From NCBI GenBank assembly GCA_024703855.1, contig CP087965.1:4146001-4210000 (forward strand): a stretch of DNA of 64,000 nt, written 5' to 3'. Of this stretch, positions 44,449 through 53,235 are shown one piece after another (position 1 is the first letter of the stretch; each line of letters begins with the position of its first letter). The stretch comes from Polaromonas sp. P2-4. Its GTDB lineage: Bacteria; Pseudomonadota; Gammaproteobacteria; Burkholderiales; Burkholderiaceae_C. The position numbers were made by a program, and so were the translations under genes. The notes beneath the pieces were generated by a model. The model did not search any database, was not told the DNA's origin, and saw only the letters and a program-made list of their open reading frames with translations.

Positions 44449-47149
44449 TCAGTCGGTCAGCGCGCGTGACGACTTCGAGCGTGTCTTTGCTCAGATCGGT
44501 CTTGGCGGCGACTCGCGCAATGGCTTCGCGTGCAGCGCTGCGGTAGGGTTCTGCCAGTTTGCTCCAGCGGTCCAGAGCGCGCGCCAGGCGGGCTGCCACC
44601 TGGGGGTTGATGGCATCGAGTTCCATCACGCGTTCGCTCCAGAACACGTAGCCTGCCGCATCGGCACGGTGAAACGCTGCCGGATTGCCCTGACAGTAGG
44701 TGCTGATGACGCTGCGGGCCCGGTTGGGGTTGCGCAGGCTGAAGTCGTTGTGCTTCATGAGCTGCTTGACCGCCGGCAGGATGTTGCCGCCACGGTCCGG
44801 CGCGCCGGCCTGCAGGCCAAACCATTTGTCAATGACCAGGGCTTCATCCTTGAACATGGCATGAAACTTCGGTAGCGCCTGGGCGGCCAGCGCGTGGCCG
44901 CTGGACACCAGGGCAGTCAGCGCGTTGAAGCGGTCCGTCATGTTGCCGGCGTCCTTGAAGCGCTGCAGGGTTTTGCCGGGCCAGACGGCATCACCATTGG
45001 CCTGCGCCGCCAGACACAGATGGGTGAGCGCCATGCCCGCGAGTGCGCGGCGTCCTGAAGACACGGCATTGGGTGTGTAAGCCCCGGTGTCGTGGTTGGC
45101 CTCATAGGCCGCTTCCCAGTCGGGTTGAAGCGCGGTGGCCAATTGCTGGCGCATGCTTTCGCGCACCGCGTGAATACGCTGGGGGTCCACCACGTCAAGT
45201 TGCTCGGCCAGGTAGGTTTCAGACGGCAGCGTCAGCACCAGTTCCTTGAAGGCCGAGTCCAGTGCCGGAGATTGAAGAACCTGGCGCATGGCACTTATAT
45301 AAGCATCATCCAGCTCTCCAGCCCAGGAGGCATCGGCACCACCAGCTATTGATTTGATAGCGTTGAGGGCCCGGTTAACGGCCAGGCGCTGCCCGGCTTC
45401 CCAGCGATTGAAGGGGTCGCTGTCGTGCGCCAGCAGATGCAGCAATTGCGCATCGGTGTAGTCAAACTCCAGCACCACGGGTGCGGTGAAGCCGCGCAGA
45501 ATGGACGGAACCGGTTCAGCGTCGATGTTGACAAAGGTGAAGGTTTCGCTGGCCTGTGTCAGAACGACGGTGCGGGTTTCCGCCGCTGCATGGGTCTCGC
45601 CAGACAGCTGTAGTGGCAAGTCCTTGCCATCTGCGCCCAGCAGCCCCAGGCTGACCGGAATGACAAAGGGTTCCTTGGTGGGCTGGCCGCTGGTTGGTGC
45701 GCAGCTTTGCGCCAGCGTCAGGGTGTAGCTGCGTGCGGCAGCGTCGTACACGCCTTGCGCCTGCACGCGCGGTGTGCCGGCCTGGCTGTACCAGCGCTTG
45801 AACTGTGGCAGCAGGTGCGCCAGGTTGGAGCCTGGGTTGGCATCGGCAATGGCCTGCGCAAAGTCGTCGCAGGTCACGGCCTGGCCGTCATGGCGCTCGA
45901 AGTACAGCGTCAGGCCCTTGGCAAAGCCGTCTCTTCCGACCAAGGTCTGCATCATGCGCACGACCTCGGCACCTTTTCGTAAATGGTGACGGTGTAGAAG
46001 TTGCTGATCTCGATGTAGCTGTCGGGCCGAACCGGGTGCGCCATCGGGCCCGCGTCTTCGGGGAACTGGGCGGTGCGCAGCACGCGCACGTCCTCAATGC
46101 GTTTGACGGCACGGGCGGACGCCTCACCGCACAGGTCCTGGCTGAATTCCTGGTCACGGAACACCGTGAGGCCTTCTTTCAGGCTGAGCTGGAACCAGTC
46201 GCGGCAGGTGACGCGGTTGCCGGTCCAGTTGTGAAAGTACTCGTGGCCGACCACGCTTTCAATGTTGCCAAAGTCGGTGTCCGTGGCGGTGGCCTGATTC
46301 GCCAGCACGTACTTGGTGTTGAAGATGTTCAGGCCCTTGTTTTCCATGGCGCCCATGTTGAAGTCGCTGGTCGCCACGATCATGAAGCGCTCCAGGTCCA
46401 GCGGCAGGCCGAAGCGGGCTTCGTCCCACGCCACCGAGTGCATCAGCGAGGTCATGGCGTGCTCGGTCTTGTCGAGGTCGCCCGGTCGCACGTAGACCTG
46501 CAAGGTGTGCTCCTTGCCCGCGCGCGAGGTGATGCGCTGCTCGCGGCTGACCAGTTGGCCCGCCACCAGGGCAAACAGATAGCTGGGTTTTTTGTGCGGG
46601 TCTACCCATTTGGCAAAGTGGCGGCCGTCTTCCAGGTTGCCTTGTTCAACAAGATTGCCGTTGGACAGCAGCACCGGGTACTGGGCCTTGTTGGCGCGCA
46701 GCGTCACGCTGTAGCTGGCCATCACGTCCGGGCGGTCGAGGAAATAGGTGATGCGCCTGAAGCCCTCGGCCTCGCACTGGGTGAAGAACGAGTCGTTGCT
46801 GACATACAGGCCCATCAGCTTGGTGTTCTTGGCCGGGCAGGTGGTGGTGAAAATCTCCAGCTCGAATTCATCGGGCAAGTTGTCCAGCACCAGCTGGTTG
46901 CCTTCCATCTTGAACGAAGTGCCCTGGCCGTTGACCAGCACACGGGACAGGTTCAGTTCTTCGCCGTCCAGCTTGAGCGGCTGGGCCGCCACCTCGGCAT
47001 TGCGGCGCAGCGTCATCTTGTTCAGCACGCGTTTTGGCCGGGTCCAGGTCAAAACACAGCTCAACCGTGTCTATCCAGTAGGCGGGGGCGGTGTAGTCGG
47101 CACGGTTGATGGCCGTGGATGGCCCTTGTGCATCACGCAGTCGCAGCAT
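44449..47149 (-). CDS. pepN: Aminopeptidase N (M1 family), frameshifted
   Basis: About 900 residues, start ATG at 47149 (MLRLRDAQGPSTAINRADY). Substrate motif GAMEN in NMGAMENKGLN, zinc site HEYFH with the downstream Glu in LKEGLTVF, all intact. Shifts near 47035 (after DLDPAKTR), 45975 (EKG/AEVVRMMQ) and 44457 (VVTRA/LTD, stop at 44449). It contains an in-frame copy of dispersed repeat family B at 45297-45363 (KSIAGGADASWAGELDDAYI). Broad-specificity peptide turnover in the cytoplasm. Confidence 0.9.
45297..45363 (-). repeat. Dispersed repeat family B inside pepN
   Basis: On the minus strand GCTATCAAATCAATAGCTGG is followed by GGGCTGGAGAGCTGG, the same pattern as at 50472, 51963 and 59806 (TGCTAT, 5-7 nt, ATAGCT, then a GGGCTGGAGGCC-like block). 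Translated in frame as NAIKSIAGGADASWAGELDD. Confidence 0.6.
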
Positions 47150-48005
47150 GGAGGTTCCTTAGAAAGTTGTTGTTCATGAGCTCGTTGTAGTCGCGCACGC
47201 TGGTAATCACGTGCGGGCCTGAGAGTTCTTCGGGGCTGTGGCCGGTGCAGACCGCCACGGCCCGCATGCCTGCGCGGCGCGCCGCCTCTATGCCAAAGGG
47301 CGCGTCTTCAAAAACGATGCAGGCGGCGGCCGCAATGCCCATGCGCCGCGCCGCTTCCAGAAAAATGGCGGGCCTCGGGTTTTCCGGGCAATCCTTCGTC
47401 GCCGCCAACGACCGCGTGGGGTGCGAGCTGCATGCCAAGACCTGTCAGGGCGAACGCGATGTTGTGTTTGTCACCGGCGGTACCCACGCCCACTTTCAGC
47501 CCCTGCGCCGCCGCCAGCCGGGCAAAGGCCTTGAAGCCCGCCACTTCGGCAAACACCGGTGTAAACAGCTCGCGGTAAATGTGCTCTTTTTCGGCAACCA
47601 GCGCCCAGGCCTCTGAAGTTTCGATGTCGCGCTGGAACAGCTCGTTCATGCACTCTGCGCCGGTGCGTCCGGTGGTGCGGCGCAGCATGTCGGTCAGCTC
47701 CATCTGGATGCCGTGCCGGCGCGCAGGAACTCGATCCATGCCTTGGCATGCCAGGGCATGGAGTCGATCATGGTGCCGTCCATGTCGAAAATAAGGGCCC
47801 CCACGCTCCCCACTGCGTGTGGTTCGCGAGGCCTTGCAGGCCGCGGCTCGCGGGACGCTTCGCCTCTGTCGCCTGTCCAATCCTGCTCAAGCAGGTTTGG
47901 AGCCGCAGGCTCCAGCCCCTCGGGGGCTAATTTTCCTTGGGGCGGCCCGGCGAAAAATTGCTCGCCCAATGCCCCCGTTGCGCTAGAAGCTTTCTGCGCG
48001 GCCAT
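47133..48005 (-). CDS. HAD-superfamily phosphatase (beta-phosphoglucomutase-like) with repeat-derived N-terminus
   Basis: Start ATG at 48005 overlaps the prfB stop (TAATG). The HAD core begins VGALIFDMDGTMIDSMPWH (catalytic Asp pair), with VGTAGDKHNIAFAL, the Lys in GLPGKP and VFEDAPFGIEAARRAGMRAV further on. Shifts near 47715 (EFLRR/HGIQMEL) and 47385 (GKPRPAIFLE). Between the start and the core about 65 residues (for example GEQFFAGPPQGKLAPEGLEP) are encoded by a family A repeat. Substrate unknown, a small phosphosugar likely. The 3' end overlaps the pepN start. Confidence 0.8.
47798..47990 (-). repeat. Family A GC-rich repeat in HAD gene 5' part
   Basis: Contains cccctcgggggctaat and ccttggggcggcccggc, the hallmark of repeat family A (also at 49178, 51444, 54355, 62424), plus a longer GC-rich arm. 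It is read through in frame by the HAD gene. Confidence 0.65.
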
Positions 48006-49110
48006 TACACGCCTTGCTTCAACGACGCTTCGATGAAGGGGTCGAGGTCGCCGTCGAGCACCTTTTGCGTGGCCGAGGTTTCGTAGTTGGTGCGTAAGTC
48101 CTTGATGCGGCTCTGGTCGAGCACATAGCTGCGGATCTGGTGGCCCCAGCCCACGTCGGTTTTGGTGTCCTCGAGTTTTTGCTGGGCTTCCTGCTGTTTA
48201 CGCAACTCGAAGTCATACAGGCGCGAACGCAGGCGCTTCCAGGCGACGTCGCGGTTGCTGTGCTGCGAGCGGCCGTCCTGGCACTGCACCACGATGCCGG
48301 TCGGGATGTGCGTCAGGCGCACGGCCGAGTCGGTCTTGTTGATGTGTTGGCCACCGGCGCCGCTGGCGCGGAAGGTGTCGGTGCGCACGTCTGACGGGTT
48401 GATGTCGATCTCGATCGAATCGTCAATCTCGGGGTAAACAAACACCGAGGCGAACGAGGTGTGGCGGCCGCCGGATGAGTCAAACGGCGACTTGCGAACG
48501 AGACGGTGCACGCCGGTTTCGGTGCGCAGCAGGCCAAAGGCGTATTCGCCCTCGATCTTGATGGTGGCGCCCTTGATGCCGGCGGTATCACCCGGTGATT
48601 CGTCTTCGACCTGGGTTTTAAAACCCTTGCGCTCGGCGTATTTGAGGTACTGGCGCAGCAGCATGCTGGCCCAGTCGCAGGCTTCGGTGCCGCCGGCGCC
48701 TGCCTGGATATCAAGGAAGGCGTTGAGTGGGTCGGCCGGGTTGTTGAACATCCGGCGAAATTCCATTTTCTCGACTTCAAGGGCCACTTTGGCGGCTTCG
48801 CCCTCAATGGCCCGCATGCCGGCTTCGTCGCCGTCGCCCTTGGACATCTCGAACAGTTCGGTGTTGTCGGCCAGCTCTGATGTCAGCCGGTCAATCACAT
48901 GAACGACGTCTTCGAGCGATTTCTTTTCCCTGCCGAGTTCCTGCGCGCGTTTGGGGTTGTCCCAGACCTTGGGATCTTCCAGCGCGGCGTTAACTTCGTT
49001 TAATTTACGTTCTTTGGCAGGGTAGTCAAAGATACCCCCTGAAGTTCATTGACGCGCAGGCTCAGGTCTGCAAGCTGGTTACCGATGGCGTTGATGTGTT
49101 CTGCTTCCAT
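48005..49110 (-). CDS. prfB: Peptide chain release factor 2
   Basis: RF2, start ATG at 49110 (MEAEHINAIGNQLADLSLRV). The programmed +1 frameshift signal (TATCTTTGAC) is at about 49025-49034, and the main frame continues from there (DYPAKERKLNEVNAALEDPK) to the stop at 48005. Stop-codon motif SPF in RKSPFDSSG and the GGQ motif in SGAGGQHINK are intact. It terminates translation at UGA/UAA. The five-G run before the slip site puts the N-terminal frame one base off the canonical arrangement. Confidence 0.92.
49026..49039 (-). promoter_or_regulatory. prfB programmed +1 frameshift site
   Basis: Minus strand reads GGGGGTATCTTTGAC: purine-rich Shine-Dalgarno-like run, slippery CTT and the autoregulatory TGA (49028-49026). 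As in E. coli, RF2 shortage favours slippage and full-length RF2. Here five Gs rather than four separate the reading frames. Confidence 0.8.
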
Positions 49111-49177
49111 GAGAGTTCAATCCTGAATTAATGGCCAAAGTGGGGCCTAGCCTGTGATTTTCTCACGACCAGCGCCC

Positions 49178-49340
49178 ATTTCACCGCCAGGCCGACCCAA
49201 GGTGAAACAACCCCCTCGGGGGCAGCGCAGTACACGAAGCGACAAGCGTGGGGGCAAGGTGCGCAGCGCCGGGCCGCCCCAAGCAAGCACAGCCCCCTCG
49301 GGGGGCAGAGAGTTACACGCAGTGAACGAACGTGGGGGCC
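49178..49340. repeat. Two tandem copies of family A repeat
   Basis: Both copies share ccccctcgggggcag and gcgtgggggc with intervening ccgggccgccccaagc. They fill most of the 233-bp gap between prfB and the next hydrolase gene; nothing else is seen in it. Orientation is opposite to the copies at 62424-62585. Confidence 0.75.
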
Positions 49341-49343
49341 ATT

Positions 49344-50279
49344 TCAGTCCAGAAAGCCCTCAATCAAGGCCGCCAGCTGTTCGGGCTGATCGTGGTGCAG
49401 CATGTGGCCCGCGTCCTGGATCACGGCCTTCTGCGCCTGGGGCACCAGCTTAAGCCTTTCGTGGTATTCGGCAAGGGTGTATTTGCCCTGCCACCATGTT
49501 CCCAGCGAGTCGTCAGAGGCTTCAATGGCCAGCGTGGGCGCGCTGATGCGCTGGTAAATTTCCAGCACTTCGTCCAAGCGGTAGAGCTGGGCGCTGGTGA
49601 TCTTGTGGGCGGGTTCTCCCAGAATTTGCCATTTCCCTGCGGCATCGGGGCGCGCCCAGTGGCTGGCCAGCCAGCTGGCTTTCTCTAGCGAGAGGCGGGG
49701 GTTGGTTTTCATGAGCCGCCGGGCCACGCCGCCCACGTCGTCGTAGGCTTTGAGGGCCAACTCACCGCGGTGCAGGCTTTTCAGCTCATCCATCCACTTG
49801 GCGTAACGCCCCGGCGCGTGGCTGGGTTTGCTGGCGGGCAGGCCAAAGCCTTCCAGATTGACCAGCTTGCGGATGCGCGCAGGCCGCACCCCGGCGTACA
49901 ACATGGCCACATTGCCGCCCATGCTGTGGCCAACCAGGTCAATCGCTTGCTTGGGCGCGTAATGGTCCAGCAAAAAGTCGAGGTCGGCGAGGTAATCAGC
50001 AAACCAGTAGTTGTCGGCCTGGCCGCCGCCCTGGATTGAGCCGGTTTGCCCGAAGCCGCGCCAGTCGGGTGCGATGATGGTCCGGCCCTGCACAAACGCC
50101 TCTGAAAAGGCATCGACCATGAACTGGTAAGAAGCCGCGATATCCATCCAGCCGTGTACCAGCACCAGGGGCGGCAGCGGGGAAGCCGCATGGGCTGAGT
50201 TGCCCCAGATTTGAACGTGGTAGTTGAGTCCGCGTATAGGGACAAACTCGCTGCGAGAGGAACGGTTTTCTTTGTACAT
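49344..50279 (-). CDS. Alpha/beta hydrolase
   Basis: About 311 residues from the ATG at 50279 (MYKENRSSRSEFVPIRG); a TTG at 50288 is an alternative. Oxyanion HGW in VLVHGWMDIAASYQF, DWRGFGQ, nucleophile Ser in VGHSMGGNVA, Asp in IEASDDSLG and His in DAGHMLHHDQPE complete the triad. No signal peptide. Substrate unknown. Divergent from the acyl-CoA synthetase gene 26 bp away. Confidence 0.87.
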   Translation of the reverse strand: MYKENRSSRSEFVPIRGLNYHVQIWGNSAHAASPLPPLVLVHGWMDIAASYQFMVDAFSEAFVQGRTIIAPDWRGFGQTGSIQGGGQADNYWFADYLADLDFLLDHYAPKQAIDLVGHSMGGNVAMLYAGVRPARIRKLVNLEGFGLPASKPSHAPGRYAKWMDELKSLHRGELALKAYDDVGGVARRLMKTNPRLSLEKASWLASHWARPDAAGKWQILGEPAHKITSAQLYRLDEVLEIYQRISAPTLAIEASDDSLGTWWQGKYTLAEYHERLKLVPQAQKAVIQDAGHMLHHDQPEQLAALIEGFLD

Positions 50280-50305
50280 TGAGGCCAATCATAAGGAGAC
50301 TAGAG

Positions 50306-52189
50306 TTGAAGCGCAGTCAAAACAGGGACAGGAAAACCCCGGTCAACACAAGCCAGGCCGCCGACCATTACGCGGCCATGCACAGCGCCTTTCGCTGGCA
50401 GGTGGATGAGCACTTCAACATCGCCGAGGTCTGCTGCAGCCGTTGGGCCAGGGCCGAGGGTGCCAAGAAAAATGCTATAAAAAGAATAGCTATCCGCGCC
50501 CATAAGACGGGGGCCAAGGGCACTTTTTATACTTATTTCGAGCTAAAAACCGCCGCTGATGCGCTGAGCCATGTACTGACGCAACTGGGCGTGCAGCGTG
50601 GCGACCGGGTGGCCATCGTGATGCCGCAGCGCTTTGAGACCGCCGTGGCCTACATGGCGGTGTTCCAGATGGGCGCGGTGGCCATGCCGCTGTCCATGCT
50701 GTTTGGCCCGGAGGCGCTGGAATACCGGCTGCAGGACAGCGAAGCGGTGGTGGCGATTGCCGACGAGAGCTCCATGGCCAGCCTCAACGCCGTGCGACAG
50801 CAATGCCCGGCGCTGCGAACGGTGCTTGCTGTCGGGATGGCGAAAGGCGAGGGTGACATCGACTATGCGACGGCGATTGCTGGCCAGCAGCGCACTTTCA
50901 CGGCCATCAAGACCAAGGCCGACGAAGCGGCGATCCTGATCTATACCAGCGGTACCACCGGTCCGCCTAAGGGCGCGTTGCTCCCGCACCGCGCGCTGAT
51001 TGGCAACCTGCCGGGCTTTGTCTGCAGCCAGAACTGGTTTGGGTTTGATGGCAAGGCCAATGCAAAGTCCGAGGCCGTGTTCTGGTCCCCGGCGGACTGG
51101 GCCTGGACCGGTGGCCTGATGGATGCGCTGCTGCCCACGCTGTATTTTGGCAGGCCCATCGTCGCCTTCAATGGCCGCTTCAGCCCTGAACTCGCCTTTA
51201 GCCTGATGGCGCAACAGGGCGTGACGCACACGTTTTTGTTCCCCACGGCGCTCAAGGCCATGATGAAGGCCTTTCCGCAGCCGCGCCAGCAGTTCAAGCT
51301 GCAGCTGCAGTCCATCATGAGCGGCGGCGAAGCCCTGGGCGACGCGGTGTTCGGCTGGTGCGAGCAGCAGCTCGGCATCACCGTCAACGAGATCTTCGGG
51401 CAGACCGAGGTGAACTACATCGTCGGCAACTGCAGCATGAATGTGGCCCCCACGCTTGTCGCTTCGCGTACTGCGCTGCCCCCCGAGGGGGCTGAACTTG
51501 CTCGGGGCGGCCCTTCGCGGCGTTCGGTTCCTGCTGTGGGCTGGCCGGCAAAGCCCGGCAGCATGGGGCGCCCCTACCCAGGGCATCGTGTGGCGGTGAT
51601 CGACGACGACGGCAACGAATGTGCCGTGGGCGCATCCGGCGACGTGGCGGTGAACCGCTACGACGTGCACGGCGACCCCGACCCGATCTTCTTCCTCGGC
51701 TACTGGAAAAAGGACGACGCAACCCGCGCCAAGTTCACCGGCGACTGGTGCCGGACCGGTGATCTGGCCACGCGCGACGTCGACGGCTACCTCTGGTACG
51801 AGGGCCGGGCCGACGATGTGTTCAAGGCGGCGGGTTACCGCATCGGCCCCGGCGAAATTGAGAACTGCCTGGTCAAGCACCCGGCGGTCGCCAACGCGGC
51901 GGTGGTGCCCAAACCCGACAAGGAGCGCGGTGCGGTGGTCAAGGCCTATGTCGTGCTTGCTCCTGATTTGATAGCTGTTCGCGCCCTGTCTGACTGGGCT
52001 GGAGGCCAATTTGATGCAGAAATCGTGGCAAAGCTGCAGGCCCATGTCAAAACCATGCTGGCGCCTTACGAGTACCCCAAGGAAATTGAATTCATTGACG
52101 CGCTGCCCATGACGACGACCGGCAAGGTGCTGCGCCGGGTGCTGCGGTTGCAGGAGGAAGAGAGATTCAGGGCACAGTCATCGACCTGA
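50306..52189 (+). CDS. AMP-dependent acyl-CoA synthetase carrying in-frame repeat insertions
   Basis: 627 residues from the TTG at 50306 (AAGGAGA 8 bp upstream). ANL motifs: YTSGTTGPPKGALLPHRA, IFGQTEVNYIVGN, WCRTGDLATRDVDGYLWYEG, GYRIGPGEIE and the catalytic Lys in TTTGKVLRR. Three stretches look inserted: KNAIKRIAIRAHKTGAKG (family B, 50472), APTLVASRTALPPEGAELAR and following residues (family A, 51444) and PDLIAVRALSDWAGGQFDAE (family B, 51963). None breaks the frame. Activates a short/medium carboxylate; substrate unknown. Ends before a strong terminator. Confidence 0.88.
   Translation: MKRSQNRDRKTPVNTSQAADHYAAMHSAFRWQVDEHFNIAEVCCSRWARAEGAKKNAIKRIAIRAHKTGAKGTFYTYFELKTAADALSHVLTQLGVQRGDRVAIVMPQRFETAVAYMAVFQMGAVAMPLSMLFGPEALEYRLQDSEAVVAIADESSMASLNAVRQQCPALRTVLAVGMAKGEGDIDYATAIAGQQRTFTAIKTKADEAAILIYTSGTTGPPKGALLPHRALIGNLPGFVCSQNWFGFDGKANAKSEAVFWSPADWAWTGGLMDALLPTLYFGRPIVAFNGRFSPELAFSLMAQQGVTHTFLFPTALKAMMKAFPQPRQQFKLQLQSIMSGGEALGDAVFGWCEQQLGITVNEIFGQTEVNYIVGNCSMNVAPTLVASRTALPPEGAELARGGPSRRSVPAVGWPAKPGSMGRPYPGHRVAVIDDDGNECAVGASGDVAVNRYDVHGDPDPIFFLGYWKKDDATRAKFTGDWCRTGDLATRDVDGYLWYEGRADDVFKAAGYRIGPGEIENCLVKHPAVANAAVVPKPDKERGAVVKAYVVLAPDLIAVRALSDWAGGQFDAEIVAKLQAHVKTMLAPYEYPKEIEFIDALPMTTTGKVLRRVLRLQEEERFRAQSST
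50472..50530 (+). repeat. Family B repeat inside acyl-CoA synthetase gene (first)
   Basis: aatgctataaaaagaatag followed by ctatccgcgcc and gggggccaagggcactttt. Same layout as 59806-59865. Translated as NAIKRIAIRAHKTGAKGTF. Confidence 0.55.
51444..51540 (+). repeat. Family A repeat inside acyl-CoA synthetase gene
   Basis: ggcccccacgcttgtcgctt then cgcgtactgcgctgcc then ccccgagggggctgaacttg then ctcggggcggcc, nearly identical to 62424-62490. It is flanked by NCSMN and WPAKPGSMGRPYPG, which are contiguous in related enzymes; about 33 residues are added with no frame break. Confidence 0.85.
51963..52018 (+). repeat. Family B repeat inside acyl-CoA synthetase gene (second)
   Basis: cctgatttgatagctgttcg then cgccctgtctgactgggctg then gaggccaatttgatgcaga. 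Translated PDLIAVRALSDWAGGQFDA within the C-terminal domain, before IVAKLQAHVKTML. Confidence 0.6.
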
Positions 52190-52198
52190 TGCAGCCAT

Positions 52199-52226
52199 AA
52201 AAAAGCACCCCTCGGGGTGCTTTTTT
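52199..52226 (+). terminator. Rho-independent terminator
   Basis: AAAAAGCACCCC / GGGGTGCTTTTTT with a short TC loop, 10 bp after the synthetase stop. Strong and symmetrical; may serve the convergent OmpA gene as well. Confidence 0.85.
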
Positions 52227-52227
52227 A

Positions 52228-52330
52228 TGTTCCAGCAGGGGCCGCGGATCTGGCTCCGCCAGGCCGCAGGCGCCGTCCCCTGCAAGGGGAGAAGGCGCTA
52301 CACGAAGTGAGCGCCGACAGGGGTGTGCCC
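52228..52330. repeat. GC-rich repeat variant between converging genes
   Basis: Contains ccgtcccctgcaaggggaga and aggcgctacacgaagtgagc, related in style to family A (GC-rich palindrome plus a tacacgaagtga arm). Ends next to the OmpA stop. Confidence 0.5.
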
Positions 52331-52331
52331 G

Positions 52332-52997
52332 TTAACGCGCAGCCACCTGCTCGGCGACATAGATTTCAACGCGGCGGTTTTTGTCACGTCCTTGCTGCGT
52401 GTTGTTGTCGGCCACCTGGTTCGCGCACCACGGCCATCGGTCATGATGCGGTTGCAGGGCCACGCCGCGGCTGACCAGGTAGTCACGGGCCGCATTGGCG
52501 CGGTCGATTGACAGCGGGTTGTTGACGGCGTCAGAGCCGGTGCTGTCGGTGTGGCCAATGATGGTCACCGTGGTCACTGCGTTCTGGTTCAGGCTGGTCG
52601 CAAAATGGTTGAGGACGGGGGCAAAGTTGGGTTTGATGGCCGAACGGCCCACGTCAAACGACACATCGCTGGGGATGTCCAGCTTCAGGCGGTTGTCGGC
52701 GGTCTGGCTGACGGCCACACCGGTGCCTGCGGTGGCCTGTTCCATCGCCATTTTCTGGTCCTGCATTTTCTTGGACCAGATGTAGCCGCCACCGGCACCG
52801 AGGGCACCGCCCAGCACCGCGCCCTGGGCCGCCCCTTTGGAGCCGCCCGTGGCCGCACTGAGCAGCGCACCTGCCGCCGCGCCGATGCCGGCACCTTGCG
52901 CCGTACCGCGCTGGGTTTCAGTCATGTTGGCGCAGCCGGAAAGGATGCCGACCGCCAGTGCTGCGCAGGTCAGGGATTTAATGGTTAGTGTCTTCAT
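52332..52997 (-). CDS. OmpA-family lipoprotein with glycine zipper (local double frameshift)
   Basis: 221 residues. Lipobox LSGC after a signal peptide (Cys about 22), then Gly-zipper repeats (GAGIGAAAGALLSAATGG, GAVLGGALGAGGGY) and an OmpA_C peptidoglycan-binding domain (IIGHTDSTGSDAVNNPLSID, ANAARDYLVSRGV). Residues PHHDRWPWCANQ replace the usual RIMTDGRGAREP-like stretch, meaning two compensating shifts about 40 bp apart near 52420-52460. It then resumes VADNNTQQGRDKNRRVEIYV. Outer-membrane anchored, linking to peptidoglycan. Confidence 0.87.
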   Translation of the reverse strand: MKTLTIKSLTCAALAVGILSGCANMTETQRGTAQGAGIGAAAGALLSAATGGSKGAAQGAVLGGALGAGGGYIWSKKMQDQKMAMEQATAGTGVAVSQTADNRLKLDIPSDVSFDVGRSAIKPNFAPVLNHFATSLNQNAVTTVTIIGHTDSTGSDAVNNPLSIDRANAARDYLVSRGVALQPHHDRWPWCANQVADNNTQQGRDKNRRVEIYVAEQVAAR

Positions 52998-53235
52998 GGA
53001 AAGGCTCCTCGGGATAAATGGATTTGAAAATTAGCTTCACAGCGCATTTGAGCGCCGGTGTGTGAATGCTAGGCCTTCAAACGGTGAAGATTTGTAAGAC
53101 AAAGGCGCAAATTGGCAAGAGCGCCCACGCTGCGTAGCCCTTAAACTAATCAGTTGTGAATTCCATCACTCTGCCTGTTGAGGTTGGTCAGAACCACGGC
53201 CAACAGCCAATTCCTTCATTTTCACCCCAAATTCC

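Noticed and set aside
43396..49110. fbp, pepN and HAD genes as true pseudogenes
   Set aside because: Breaks are single bases, often at homopolymers, while all catalytic motifs on both sides are conserved; sequence error is the simpler explanation.
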